This document shows positions 1-6,674 of a stretch of 7,401 bases of DNA, piece by piece. The first letter of the stretch is position 1; every line of letters starts with the position of its first letter. The notes under the pieces are model-generated. The model saw only the letters and a program-made list of their open reading frames with translations. It was not told where the DNA came from and made no database searches. The position numbers and the translations under genes are program-made. Source of the DNA: Candidatus Cloacimonadota bacterium (GTDB taxonomy: Bacteria > Cloacimonadota > Cloacimonadia > JGIOTU-2); contig JACNFI010000027.1 of the NCBI GenBank assembly GCA_014384665.1, positions 1-7,401 of the forward strand. The letters are read 5' to 3'.

Positions 1-49
1 CAAATTCCTAATGTCAAATAAAATGACAAAGCCTAAATGTCAAATCGTG
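1..49. repeat. Degenerate 7-bp periodic tract at the window edge
   Basis: The sequence can be read in units of seven, including CTAATGT, AATGACA, AAGCCTA and AATGTCA. The longer word CCTA(A)ATGTCAAAT occurs twice, at 7-19 and 32-45. The AATGAC core is the complement of the GTCATT units found inside the partial gene. The tract may continue beyond the window. Confidence 0.45.
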
Positions 50-91
50 CAAAAACAAAATCTCCGAAGACTAATCCTTTTATATTTGTTC

Positions 92-156
92 ACCCCGTTA
101 GATATTTATCTTATTAGATTTTTACTATCTACTCTGGTAAAACTATCTAACGGGGT
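92..156. repeat. Palindromic element A, 13-bp perfect arms
   Basis: ACCCCGTTAGATA (92-104) and TATCTAACGGGGT (144-156) are perfect inverted repeats separated by 39 bp. The spacer contains a smaller hairpin, TAGAT/ATCTA (115-119/127-131), and repeats the outer-arm words TTAGAT (114-119) and ACTATCTA (124-131). The element may therefore be a nested or duplicated copy. It has the same core as element B and the two elements inside the partial gene. Confidence 0.85.
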
Positions 157-160
157 AAAT

Positions 161-202
161 TTGATATTTGATATTTGAATTTTTATTAGAAATTAGAAAT
201 TC
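161..202. repeat. 7-bp periodic tract between palindromes A and B
   Basis: The tract reads in phase as TTGATAT, TTGATAT, TTGAATT, TTTATTA, GAAATTA, GAAATTC. It fills almost the whole gap between the two palindromes. A palindrome next to a 7-bp tract recurs inside the partial gene (6796-6853). Confidence 0.7.
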
Positions 203-205
203 TTG

Positions 206-237
206 CCCCGTTGGATAAGTTTTTCTATCCAACGGGG
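206..237. repeat. Palindromic element B, 12-bp perfect arms with 8-nt loop
   Basis: CCCCGTTGGATA (206-217) and TATCCAACGGGG (226-237) are perfect inverted repeats around an 8-nt loop. On the minus strand the element runs on into GGGGCAAG, exactly as element E does inside the partial gene. In the frame used by the coding copies it reads PLDRKTYPTGQ without a stop. It is not followed by a T run on either strand, so it is a poor terminator candidate. Confidence 0.88.
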
Positions 238-311
238 TGAATAATTAGTCATTTAAATAGCCTTTATAAAAGAGTCTCAAGGCAGAATAAAAATTTCTTG
301 CCAAAAATTAC

Positions 312-342
312 CCCAGTTAAATAGAAAATAAATTTAACAGGG
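312..342 (-). terminator. Degenerate palindrome C, possible weak terminator of the operon
   Basis: CCCAGTTAAAT (312-322) and ATTTAACAGGG (332-342) pair with one A-A mismatch around a 9-nt loop, about 40 bp after the last stop codon. On the minus strand the stem is followed by G, then TAATTTTTGG, only a short T run. The arms resemble the CCCCGTT family with an extra A in each arm. It could be a decayed family member, a weak intrinsic terminator, or both. Confidence 0.4.
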
Positions 343-383
343 CAGGCACGAATATTATTGATAAGATACTAAATCTTCTTTTC

Positions 384-3300
384 CTACTTTAATAAAACCA
401 TCTTTCTTATTTCAGATTTAAAATTATCTGAATACAATTTATAGAAGTAGATTCCATTTGATAATTTCTTTCCAGCTTCATCTTTTCCATCCCAGAGGAT
501 TGAAGATTGACTATTGACTATTGAAAATTGTCTGACAAATTCCCCTTTTATATTATAAATTCTTATTCGTGCGTTCTCTGCCAGCCGGGGCGTAGCATAG
601 CGAAGACTGGTGGCTAAATTAAATGATATTGTGGTGGAAGTGCTAAACGGATTGGGATAATTCTGGTATAATTTAATATTATTATCAGATGTGTGCTCAT
701 CATCAATTCCGTGGTCAGAAATCTGTATTTTTTGGGCATAGATATTATAGATATCTTGTTTTCCACTTGAACGAGTATCCTTCCAAATTATGATAGCAGA
801 GTTATCATCGCCTGTAACAGTTAAGGGTCCGGATTGGCATTTTATAGCACCACAAACCAAAAGGTCTTCAGCCCATTGTATTTCTCCATCTGAATTTAAT
901 TTTTGAGCATAGATATCTGTAATTGTATCTACTCTACAATCTTCCCAGGTTACTAATATAGTATCTCCAATTGCAGCAATTGAAGGTGCAGATTCACTTG
1001 CTTTTTCAGCAATTTCTATTCCATTTTCTTGCCAAGATTGCTCTCCATTATCATTATATTTTTGCATATAAATCTGCCAATCTATTCCTGAGCGAAAATC
1101 TAACCATGCTAAATAAATTGCATTATCATAAATAAATACAGGTTTAAACTGGTCATTTTCTAAGCTTACTAAGGGAACGCCATTTTCTTCCCAGAGTATA
1201 TCTCCATCATAGGTTACAATTTGCCCATAAATATCTTTTATAGTTAAAATATCACGCATATCTTCCCATACAATTAATAGTCCTTGTGGAATTATTAGTC
1301 CTTTTGCATTTCTCTGATTTCTTATCGCATCACAAACAGTAAGACCATTATCTGACCATCCATTTGCAGTATTACCGTCTTCATCAACTAATTTAACATA
1401 GATATTCCAAGGACAAAGAGTCTCCCAAATATAGAATCTCTCTACTAAATCTGTGAGCTCGTCTTCGCCAGTAATATTTACAATTTCCTTGCCTTCCTCT
1501 GCCCATAAAAGTTGACCATCTTGCACTTGGGTTTTCTGTCCGAAAATTCCAGGGTTCATATAATTTCTACAGTCAGACCATCCAATATAACAATTATAAG
1601 AACGGTTATTCACAAACTCAAATGAAATCTTTGGGTCTTTTTCTTCTCCTAATTCTACAATATCATACCCCACAGCAAGTCCACTATCAGACCAGAGAAA
1701 GTTACAATCAGTATCTACCGACTGTGCATAAATTAGATTAAAACCACTCAATCTATTCTCTTTCCAAACTACAGCTACTTGATTTATACCTGGGAATATA
1801 ACAGCATCTATCTCTTCTTGATTAAAACCAGTATCTTGTGTAATAGGTTGCCCATTTTCTTCTAATCCTACTGTCCCATCATTATGTAATACTTGCATAA
1901 AAATTTGAGTATTGCCACTGCGTCTATCTTCCCAAATAATAATATAGTTATCTCCATTTTCAAATATATGATAGTTTGTTGCATCACCACACAAACCGGA
2001 ATATATAATTTTACCATTCTCCTCCAAGAAGATATTACCAGCACTATCTAATATTTGCATAGAAATATTATTAGATTCTATATCGCCAAATTTATCACTC
2101 CAAACAGCATATACTTTACCACTACTGTGCCCTCTTAAAAGAGGGGATGCCTGCTCTCCAACCTCATCACAAATCACTTTTCCATTAACTTCCCAGAGAA
2201 TGCCACCACTCGCATCTACATTCTGCATATAGATATCTTCATTGGGGTGTCCTCCTGCTCTGCCATCGTCCCAAATAATGTAAGCCCCGCCAGAATTATT
2301 ACTTGTAAGTCGTGGAGCCAATTGATGGTATAGTGCTGTACAAACCGGGAGGGATTCATGTTCCCAGGATAAGTTACCATTTATATCTAATTTTTGAGCA
2401 TAAATATCAAAATACATAGGGTCAGGTTCATTCCGACTATCTTCCCAAGCTGCAATAGCCCCATTATCAGAAGATTCGGTTATTCTTGGATTTCTTTGGG
2501 CACCATATCCAGTATAAACTTCAACATCAGGGGACCATTGTAAATTTCCATTTATATCTACTCTTTGTGCAAAAATATCTCCAGCTTCATCAAATCTTCT
2601 ATCACGCCAGACAAAGATAAATGAGCCAATTCCATCTGGAGCGATTTTAACATCACTTTGTTTACCCGGTGCATCACATAGCACATTCCCTCCAGGGTTC
2701 CATAATAATGTTCCATCAGAGGAAATTCTTTGCATATAGAGATTTTCATTATCTGCATCACGAGTGTCATGCCAGGCAAGAATAGCTCCACCTTGACCAT
2801 CTTTCCAGAAAGTATGACCCTCCTGAGCACCGCTCTCTGCTGCGATTGGATTTCCATTCTCATTCCATCCTGTTGCAATAATTCCAGAAGAATCAATATG
2901 ACTTCCATAAATATCAACACCTCCCGGATTGCGATAATCTAACCATATAACATACGCCCCATAATTATTATCATTTACTATATTTAAAGAAATCTGTATA
3001 TCAGGTTCTAAACAAAGTGGCACACCAGCAGGATTCCAGAGCAGATTTCCATCAGAGTCCAATTTTTGTGCATAGATATCACCAGCATCTTCATTTCTGA
3101 AATCAACCCATGCTATAACAACCCCATCATCGTTTGTATTAATCACAACAGGGTCTTCCTGTCTGTTCATTTCTCCATTAACCAAAATAGCTTCTGCGCC
3201 CCATAAAAGAGTTCCATCAATACCAACCTTTTGAGCCCACACATCGCGGTCACCTCTTCGCGTATCAGACCAGACATATACTACACATCCATCGCCAAGT

Positions 3301-3464
3301 TTCGCTGCTGCTCTTGACCATTCAATATTTACACCTTGACGAATTGGGATTCCATCTTCTTGCCATTGAATTTGGCTAAATAATGTTGTTGCTGAAAACA
3401 ACAAGATTGTTATAATTACTGTTAGTTTTCCTGATGAATCAGGAATAATACTTGATTTCAACAT
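384..3464 (-). CDS. Secreted 16-repeat beta-propeller-like protein with type IX sorting domain
   Basis: This 1026-residue protein starts with ATG at 3464, 5 nt after GAGGAG, and ends with TAG. Residues 1-31 look like a Sec signal peptide: K3/K13, then hydrophobic LTVIITILLFSATTLF, ending SQ. Residues 34-912 hold 16 repeats of about 55 residues with the pattern [hydrophobic]4-W-x-D-x-R ... DIYAQK-[LV]-D-x-[DN]-G-x-[LI]-x-W-x-x-x-G-x-x-[VI]. The motif tryptophans are W65, 119, 174, 231, 286, 340, 398, 455, 511, 567, 629, 680, 733, 787, 840 and 894. A lone 'W-x-E-D-G-x-P-I' strand (W34) precedes the first repeat, and the last repeat lacks that strand. This is the pattern of ring closure in beta-propellers, so two stacked propellers are likely. 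Residues about 930-1026 are a type IX (Por) sorting domain with YPNPF at 936-940, WDGKD at 991-995 and GIYFYKL. The last gene of the operon, it begins 25 bp after the beta-helix gene. No catalytic motif is seen; a binding or structural surface role is inferred. The sorting domain carries repeat-derived inserts. Confidence 0.9.
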   Translation of the reverse strand: MLKSSIIPDSSGKLTVIITILLFSATTLFSQIQWQEDGIPIRQGVNIEWSRAAAKLGDGCVVYVWSDTRRGDRDVWAQKVGIDGTLLWGAEAILVNGEMNRQEDPVVINTNDDGVVIAWVDFRNEDAGDIYAQKLDSDGNLLWNPAGVPLCLEPDIQISLNIVNDNNYGAYVIWLDYRNPGGVDIYGSHIDSSGIIATGWNENGNPIAAESGAQEGHTFWKDGQGGAILAWHDTRDADNENLYMQRISSDGTLLWNPGGNVLCDAPGKQSDVKIAPDGIGSFIFVWRDRRFDEAGDIFAQRVDINGNLQWSPDVEVYTGYGAQRNPRITESSDNGAIAAWEDSRNEPDPMYFDIYAQKLDINGNLSWEHESLPVCTALYHQLAPRLTSNNSGGAYIIWDDGRAGGHPNEDIYMQNVDASGGILWEVNGKVICDEVGEQASPLLRGHSSGKVYAVWSDKFGDIESNNISMQILDSAGNIFLEENGKIIYSGLCGDATNYHIFENGDNYIIIWEDRRSGNTQIFMQVLHNDGTVGLEENGQPITQDTGFNQEEIDAVIFPGINQVAVVWKENRLSGFNLIYAQSVDTDCNFLWSDSGLAVGYDIVELGEEKDPKISFEFVNNRSYNCYIGWSDCRNYMNPGIFGQKTQVQDGQLLWAEEGKEIVNITGEDELTDLVERFYIWETLCPWNIYVKLVDEDGNTANGWSDNGLTVCDAIRNQRNAKGLIIPQGLLIVWEDMRDILTIKDIYGQIVTYDGDILWEENGVPLVSLENDQFKPVFIYDNAIYLAWLDFRSGIDWQIYMQKYNDNGEQSWQENGIEIAEKASESAPSIAAIGDTILVTWEDCRVDTITDIYAQKLNSDGEIQWAEDLLVCGAIKCQSGPLTVTGDDNSAIIIWKDTRSSGKQDIYNIYAQKIQISDHGIDDEHTSDNNIKLYQNYPNPFSTSTTISFNLATSLRYATPRLAENARIRIYNIKGEFVRQFSIVNSQSSILWDGKDEAGKKLSNGIYFYKLYSDNFKSEIRKMVLLK
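499..533. repeat. 7-bp periodic tract inside the sorting domain of the 16-repeat gene
   Basis: Five units in phase: ATTGAAG, ATTGACT, ATTGACT, ATTGAAA, ATTGTCT. On the coding strand they give the stretch around VNSQSSIL, just before WDGKD (W991). The tract keeps the reading frame open, and its phase shifts by one base with each unit. Confidence 0.8.
580..614. repeat. GC-rich insert in the first variable loop of the sorting domain
   Basis: A GC-rich block in AT-rich surroundings contains a weak inverted repeat, CCAGCC (581-586) with GACTGG (605-610), and the internal repeat TAGCATAGC. It encodes the segment around SLRYATPRLA (953-962), between TISF and IRIYN. The partial upstream gene has the same TTAGCCAC lead-in and then a different insert. 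Confidence 0.55.
726..3365 (-). repeat. Protein repeat array: 16 W-x-D-x-R / DIYAQK units
   Basis: Sixteen tandem coding repeats, 51-62 codons apart measured between motif tryptophans, fill almost the whole mature region. Repeats 1-7 and 13-16 are close to consensus. Repeats 8 and 9 have lost the second tryptophan (IFLEENG and TVGLEENG). Repeat 12 is the most degraded, with YIWETL in place of W-x-D-x-R. Six units (2, 4, 6, 7, 12 and 15) carry a cysteine right after the final strand, often as [LV]xC-D. The units are diverged at DNA level, so this is an old array rather than a recent expansion. The fold assignment is inferred from strand pattern and closure. Confidence 0.8.
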
Positions 3465-3469
3465 TTTTT

Positions 3470-3475
3470 CTCCTC
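3470..3475 (-). promoter_or_regulatory. Ribosome binding site of the 16-repeat gene
   Basis: GAGGAG on the minus strand, 5 nt (all A) before ATG 3464, lies in the 25-bp gap after the beta-helix gene. No hairpin or promoter-like sequence is seen in this gap, which supports read-through transcription. Confidence 0.8.
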
Positions 3476-3489
3476 TTCATTTATTTTTT

Positions 3490-6400
3490 TTATTTTAATA
3501 ACAAACATCTTTTAGTGTCAACTACTTTATTACCTAATTTTAATTGAAAGAAATAGATACCTGAACTTACTGGTTTGTTGTTATTATCTCTTCCATCCCA
3601 GAAAACTAAAGATTGACGATTGTCGACTGACAATTTTCGAATCTTTTGTCCTTTGATGTTATAGATATTTATTTCGGTTTTTTCAGTGTTTTCGGTGTTT
3701 ATTTGAAAAGTAATATTGGTTATTGAGTTGAAGGGATTGGGGTAATTAGAAAGCTGAAATTTTAAGGGATGATGAGAATATTCATTATCATTTGAAGTTA
3801 TAACAATTCCATCAGGATAATGATAACCAATATCAACTAATTCGATATCGGAGTAAAAGTCTGTACGGGTAGTATAAGTTTGTAGATTAAATTCATTAAC
3901 ATTTCCGGATCCTGCATTAACACATGGACTTTGTTCATCTTGACCGGCTTCTATTTGAGATAAGAAATAATCACCTTCTGTAATATAAATAAAAAGAGGA
4001 TCTTCTGAAATATTGTAAAACATATCACATGGAGTTCCATTATTATTAATTCCCCAAGATGTATCTCCTACTCCTTCTGGACAATTTAAAAAGTTCTCAT
4101 CGTTACCCCAGACATTATTATTATAGATTTCAGTATTATCATTATAATATGAATTTGCTGATATGCCATTTCCCTGATTTTGACTTATAATATTATTTCT
4201 AACAATAACATTACGGCGAACATATATTCCATTTCCTGCGTTAGAGCAAACTGTATTGTTTTCAATAATTGTTAGATGCTCATTATAAAAATCTATATAA
4301 TAAATACATGAACCTCCAATTCCTGAGTAAGTTATACTGCTGTTATCTAAGATTATATTATTTTTAATTAATGCATCCGAATCAAATATGGCAATACCAC
4401 CTCCCGTCGCCCATCCTTCAATATCTGTGTTTTCAGTAATATTTCCTTGAATAATATTATCAACAATTTCAGGAGTTCCACCTGAAATATATATTCCTCC
4501 CCCGGATGCAGTTCCAATATTAAAAAAACTTGAAGCATGGTTATAAGATATAATGTTTTTCTTAACCAACGAGCTTGAGTTTATTAATGCGATTCCTCCT
4601 CCTGGATTACCTGAATAACTATTTGAAATGATATTATTAATGATTGTCGGAGAAGTTTCGTTACATAAAATACCGGCTCCTGTTCCATCGAATGTATGAC
4701 CATTAATTATTTTAAAACTATCTATTATATCGGTTGGATCTTGACCAGTCTCATCAAAATTGAAAGCTCTACCACTTTGATTACAATCAATAATACAATT
4801 CTCAGGTCCATTTTCAGATTTAACTGTTAGATGTTTATAATTTCCATTCCAGGTAAGATTAATATTTGATAATCCAGTGTAGATACCATCTCTAACTATT
4901 ATTGTAGCTTCATCATTTGCAGCTTCTATTGCTTCATGGATTGTGATATAATCTCCAGAACCATTTACATCTACAATTATATTATATTCATCAATATAAT
5001 AATTACCAGTAACAATAGGACTCGGTTCTAAGTCATCATGGAATCCTCTTGCTCTGATCATAACTGATTCAGAAATCTCTATAGGCTCTATATATAAAAA
5101 AGAATATATAGTTGGTTCAGAACCATCAACTGTGTAATATATGGAAGCTCCATCTGTAAGAGTATTGATTACTAATTCTATCGTTTCTTGGTATAATCCC
5201 GGTTGAGGATTAAATATGGGAGTTAAAACAAAATCCGGATGTTGAGGATATTCATAAGCACCAATATCGATTCTTCCATTTGCAACTCTTTGATTACATG
5301 CAAGATCAATATCCGGTAAATGTAGATTTGTAGTATCAGGATCACCGGCAACAATGCAGGGAGACAATCCAGATAAAGAATAGGGAAAATCACCTTCATC
5401 CATAAATAAAGGATCAGTATTTATATTATAATCATAGAATCCTGAAAAAGAAGCTCCGCCGGGAAGACCAAATGCTTCTACACCACCTTCGATATTACAA
5501 TAATAAAAAGAAGTATTTGAAGGATATGAATAATCAATATATATCTGATTTCCACATTCTGAAGCAGAATTATTCCATAATATTGAATTAATAAATTTAG
5601 GCTCTGTCAGAAAATCAATATAACATGCACCTCCAAATTCAGCAATATTATCGCAAATCGTATTGTTTATTATTTCAGGCACACTGATAAGATAGCAATA
5701 GATAGCTCCACCATTAATTGCTTCATTATTAATCATCAAATTATTAACGATAATTGGATCAGATGAATAGCACGAAATACCTCCACCACTTTCAGCAATA
5801 TTGCCTTTTATAATATTGTTTAATATAATCGAATGACTATGAAAAGTAGTTCTGATTCCCCCACCATCTGAATTACTATTTGAATTGTATTGGATAACAT
5901 TATTGATTATGGTAGGACTAGTCCCGTTTGCACATACAATACCAGTTTTATTATATTGAATTAAATTATTAGAAATAAATGGATTGCATACTTGAGAAGA
6001 ATAGTGAAGACAATAAATCCCATATCTTGAATTTGATTCAATTATATTATTAATGATTTCAGGATTAGAACTATAACAATAAATTGCATTTTTATTTAAA
6101 GCAAATTTGTTCTCAATAATAATAGGGTCAGAATATAAACACAATATAGCTCCACCACTTTCTTCAACTATACAATTTTTTACGAGACAATTTGAAACTA
6201 AAACTTTTGAAAAGTTCCTGATATAAAATGCCGCACCATCTTGATTGTAAGATCCACCTTGTGCTTTACCATATTGAATATTGCAAAATATAATTTTTGA
6301 GGAATCATTTTCTGCAGGTGTTTCATTAAATCTAATTCCATGCCACCCACCGTCCATTGTTGTAAAATCACTAAAACCGGTTGTGTCATCAACAGTGAAA

Positions 6401-6660
6401 TAGATAGAATCATTTTCAGTTCCTATTGCTAAAATTTGTCCTTGAACATTTAATTTATAGTAATCCTGAAATTCTACTAACACTCCGGGATCAATTGTTA
6501 ATGTTTCATTATTGGGAATATTAATTTCACCTTGAATTAAATAAGGTGAACCTTCTTGAGTCCATGTTCCGTAAACATCTCCTTCAGGTACATTTGTTTG
6601 GGAAGATAATGATAAAAAAGTTAAAAATACCAAGAGAAATGAAATATAAAATTTTTTCAT
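3490..6660 (-). CDS. Secreted double beta-helix protein with CHB_HEX-type module and type IX sorting domain
   Basis: This 1056-residue protein starts at ATG 6660, because GGAGG lies 4 nt upstream and the product opens with a clean signal peptide (MKKFYISFLLVFLTFLSLSSQ). An in-frame codon at 6717 would overlap the upstream gene and bury that peptide. Residues about 30-415 are right-handed beta-helix coils with recurrent 'P-x-I-I-x-N-N-x-I' and 'GGG-I-x-C' turns (pectin-lyase-like fold). Residues 430-472 close this with SPCIVAGDP ... RIDIGAYEYP, as in choice-of-anchor Q domains. Residues about 476-556 resemble the chitobiase/beta-hexosaminidase C-terminal module (YYTVDGSEPT at 508-517). Residues 559-880 form a second helix, opening with VDVNGSGDYITI. 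A second closer runs 911-949 (SPCVNAG ... VDIGYHYP). The sorting domain is 970-1056 (YPNPF 973-977, WDGRD 1021-1025). No polysaccharide lyase or hydrolase residues could be assigned, so a surface adhesin or glycan-binding role is only inferred. It is the middle gene of the operon. Confidence 0.9.
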   Translation of the reverse strand: MKKFYISFLLVFLTFLSLSSQTNVPEGDVYGTWTQEGSPYLIQGEINIPNNETLTIDPGVLVEFQDYYKLNVQGQILAIGTENDSIYFTVDDTTGFSDFTTMDGGWHGIRFNETPAENDSSKIIFCNIQYGKAQGGSYNQDGAAFYIRNFSKVLVSNCLVKNCIVEESGGAILCLYSDPIIIENKFALNKNAIYCYSSNPEIINNIIESNSRYGIYCLHYSSQVCNPFISNNLIQYNKTGIVCANGTSPTIINNVIQYNSNSNSDGGGIRTTFHSHSIILNNIIKGNIAESGGGISCYSSDPIIVNNLMINNEAINGGAIYCYLISVPEIINNTICDNIAEFGGACYIDFLTEPKFINSILWNNSASECGNQIYIDYSYPSNTSFYYCNIEGGVEAFGLPGGASFSGFYDYNINTDPLFMDEGDFPYSLSGLSPCIVAGDPDTTNLHLPDIDLACNQRVANGRIDIGAYEYPQHPDFVLTPIFNPQPGLYQETIELVINTLTDGASIYYTVDGSEPTIYSFLYIEPIEISESVMIRARGFHDDLEPSPIVTGNYYIDEYNIIVDVNGSGDYITIHEAIEAANDEATIIVRDGIYTGLSNINLTWNGNYKHLTVKSENGPENCIIDCNQSGRAFNFDETGQDPTDIIDSFKIINGHTFDGTGAGILCNETSPTIINNIISNSYSGNPGGGIALINSSSLVKKNIISYNHASSFFNIGTASGGGIYISGGTPEIVDNIIQGNITENTDIEGWATGGGIAIFDSDALIKNNIILDNSSITYSGIGGSCIYYIDFYNEHLTIIENNTVCSNAGNGIYVRRNVIVRNNIISQNQGNGISANSYYNDNTEIYNNNVWGNDENFLNCPEGVGDTSWGINNNGTPCDMFYNISEDPLFIYITEGDYFLSQIEAGQDEQSPCVNAGSGNVNEFNLQTYTTRTDFYSDIELVDIGYHYPDGIVITSNDNEYSHHPLKFQLSNYPNPFNSITNITFQINTENTEKTEINIYNIKGQKIRKLSVDNRQSLVFWDGRDNNNKPVSSGIYFFQLKLGNKVVDTKRCLLLK
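3608..3635. repeat. 7-bp periodic tract inside the sorting domain of the beta-helix gene
   Basis: Four units in phase: AAAGATT, GACGATT, GTCGACT, GACAATT. They encode the stretch LSVDNRQSL (1010-1018), just before FWDGRD. The position matches the tracts of the two neighbouring genes, while the unit sequence differs. Confidence 0.65.
3673..3699. repeat. 9-bp tandem repeat encoding NTE-NTE-KTE
   Basis: Three units: TTCGGTTTT, TTCAGTGTT, TTCGGTGTT. On the coding strand they give NTENTEKTE (988-996) in the loop between ITFQI and INIYN of the sorting domain. The period is a whole number of codons, so unit gain or loss would stay in frame. Confidence 0.75.
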
Positions 6661-6664
6661 TTTT

Positions 6665-6669
6665 CCTCC
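6665..6669 (-). promoter_or_regulatory. Ribosome binding site of the beta-helix gene
   Basis: GGAGG on the minus strand, 4 nt before ATG 6660, lies inside the 14-bp gap after the upstream stop codon. It decides the start of the 1056-residue protein in favour of the codon that opens the signal peptide. Confidence 0.85.
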
Positions 6670-6674
6670 AGATT

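Larger units (their letters stand above)
1..383. other. Gene-free tail downstream of the operon, filled with small repeats
   Basis: No convincing coding frame, tRNA or other RNA gene is seen. The stretch contains three palindromes of one family (92-156, 206-237 and the degenerate 312-342) and 7-bp periodic AT-rich tracts (1-49 and 161-202). The rest (243-300 and 343-383) is plain AT-rich sequence. The palindrome nearest the last stop codon may help to end the transcript. Confidence 0.7.

Noticed and set aside
206..237. Element B as a Rho-independent terminator.
   Set aside because: The stem is strong, but no T run follows on the minus strand (CAAGAATTTC), and the same element occurs inside coding sequence.
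1..383. CRISPR array or small RNA gene in the intergenic tail.
   Set aside because: There are no regularly spaced identical repeats with unique spacers, and no promoter-like or conserved RNA pattern. The structure is explained by palindromes and 7-bp tracts.
499..533. Phase-variation switch based on the 7-bp tract.
   Set aside because: The units are already diverged, which lowers slippage, and the tract lies at the very end of the gene, so a frameshift would only remove the sorting signal. It is possible but has no direct support.
2558..2942. Open frames on both strands inside the 16-repeat gene.
   Set aside because: They overlap a well-supported coding repeat array, have no recognisable product or ribosome binding site, and follow from the repeated codon pattern.
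6198..6413. Open frame on the minus strand inside the beta-helix gene.
   Set aside because: It is an alternative frame of the helix coils and has no independent support.
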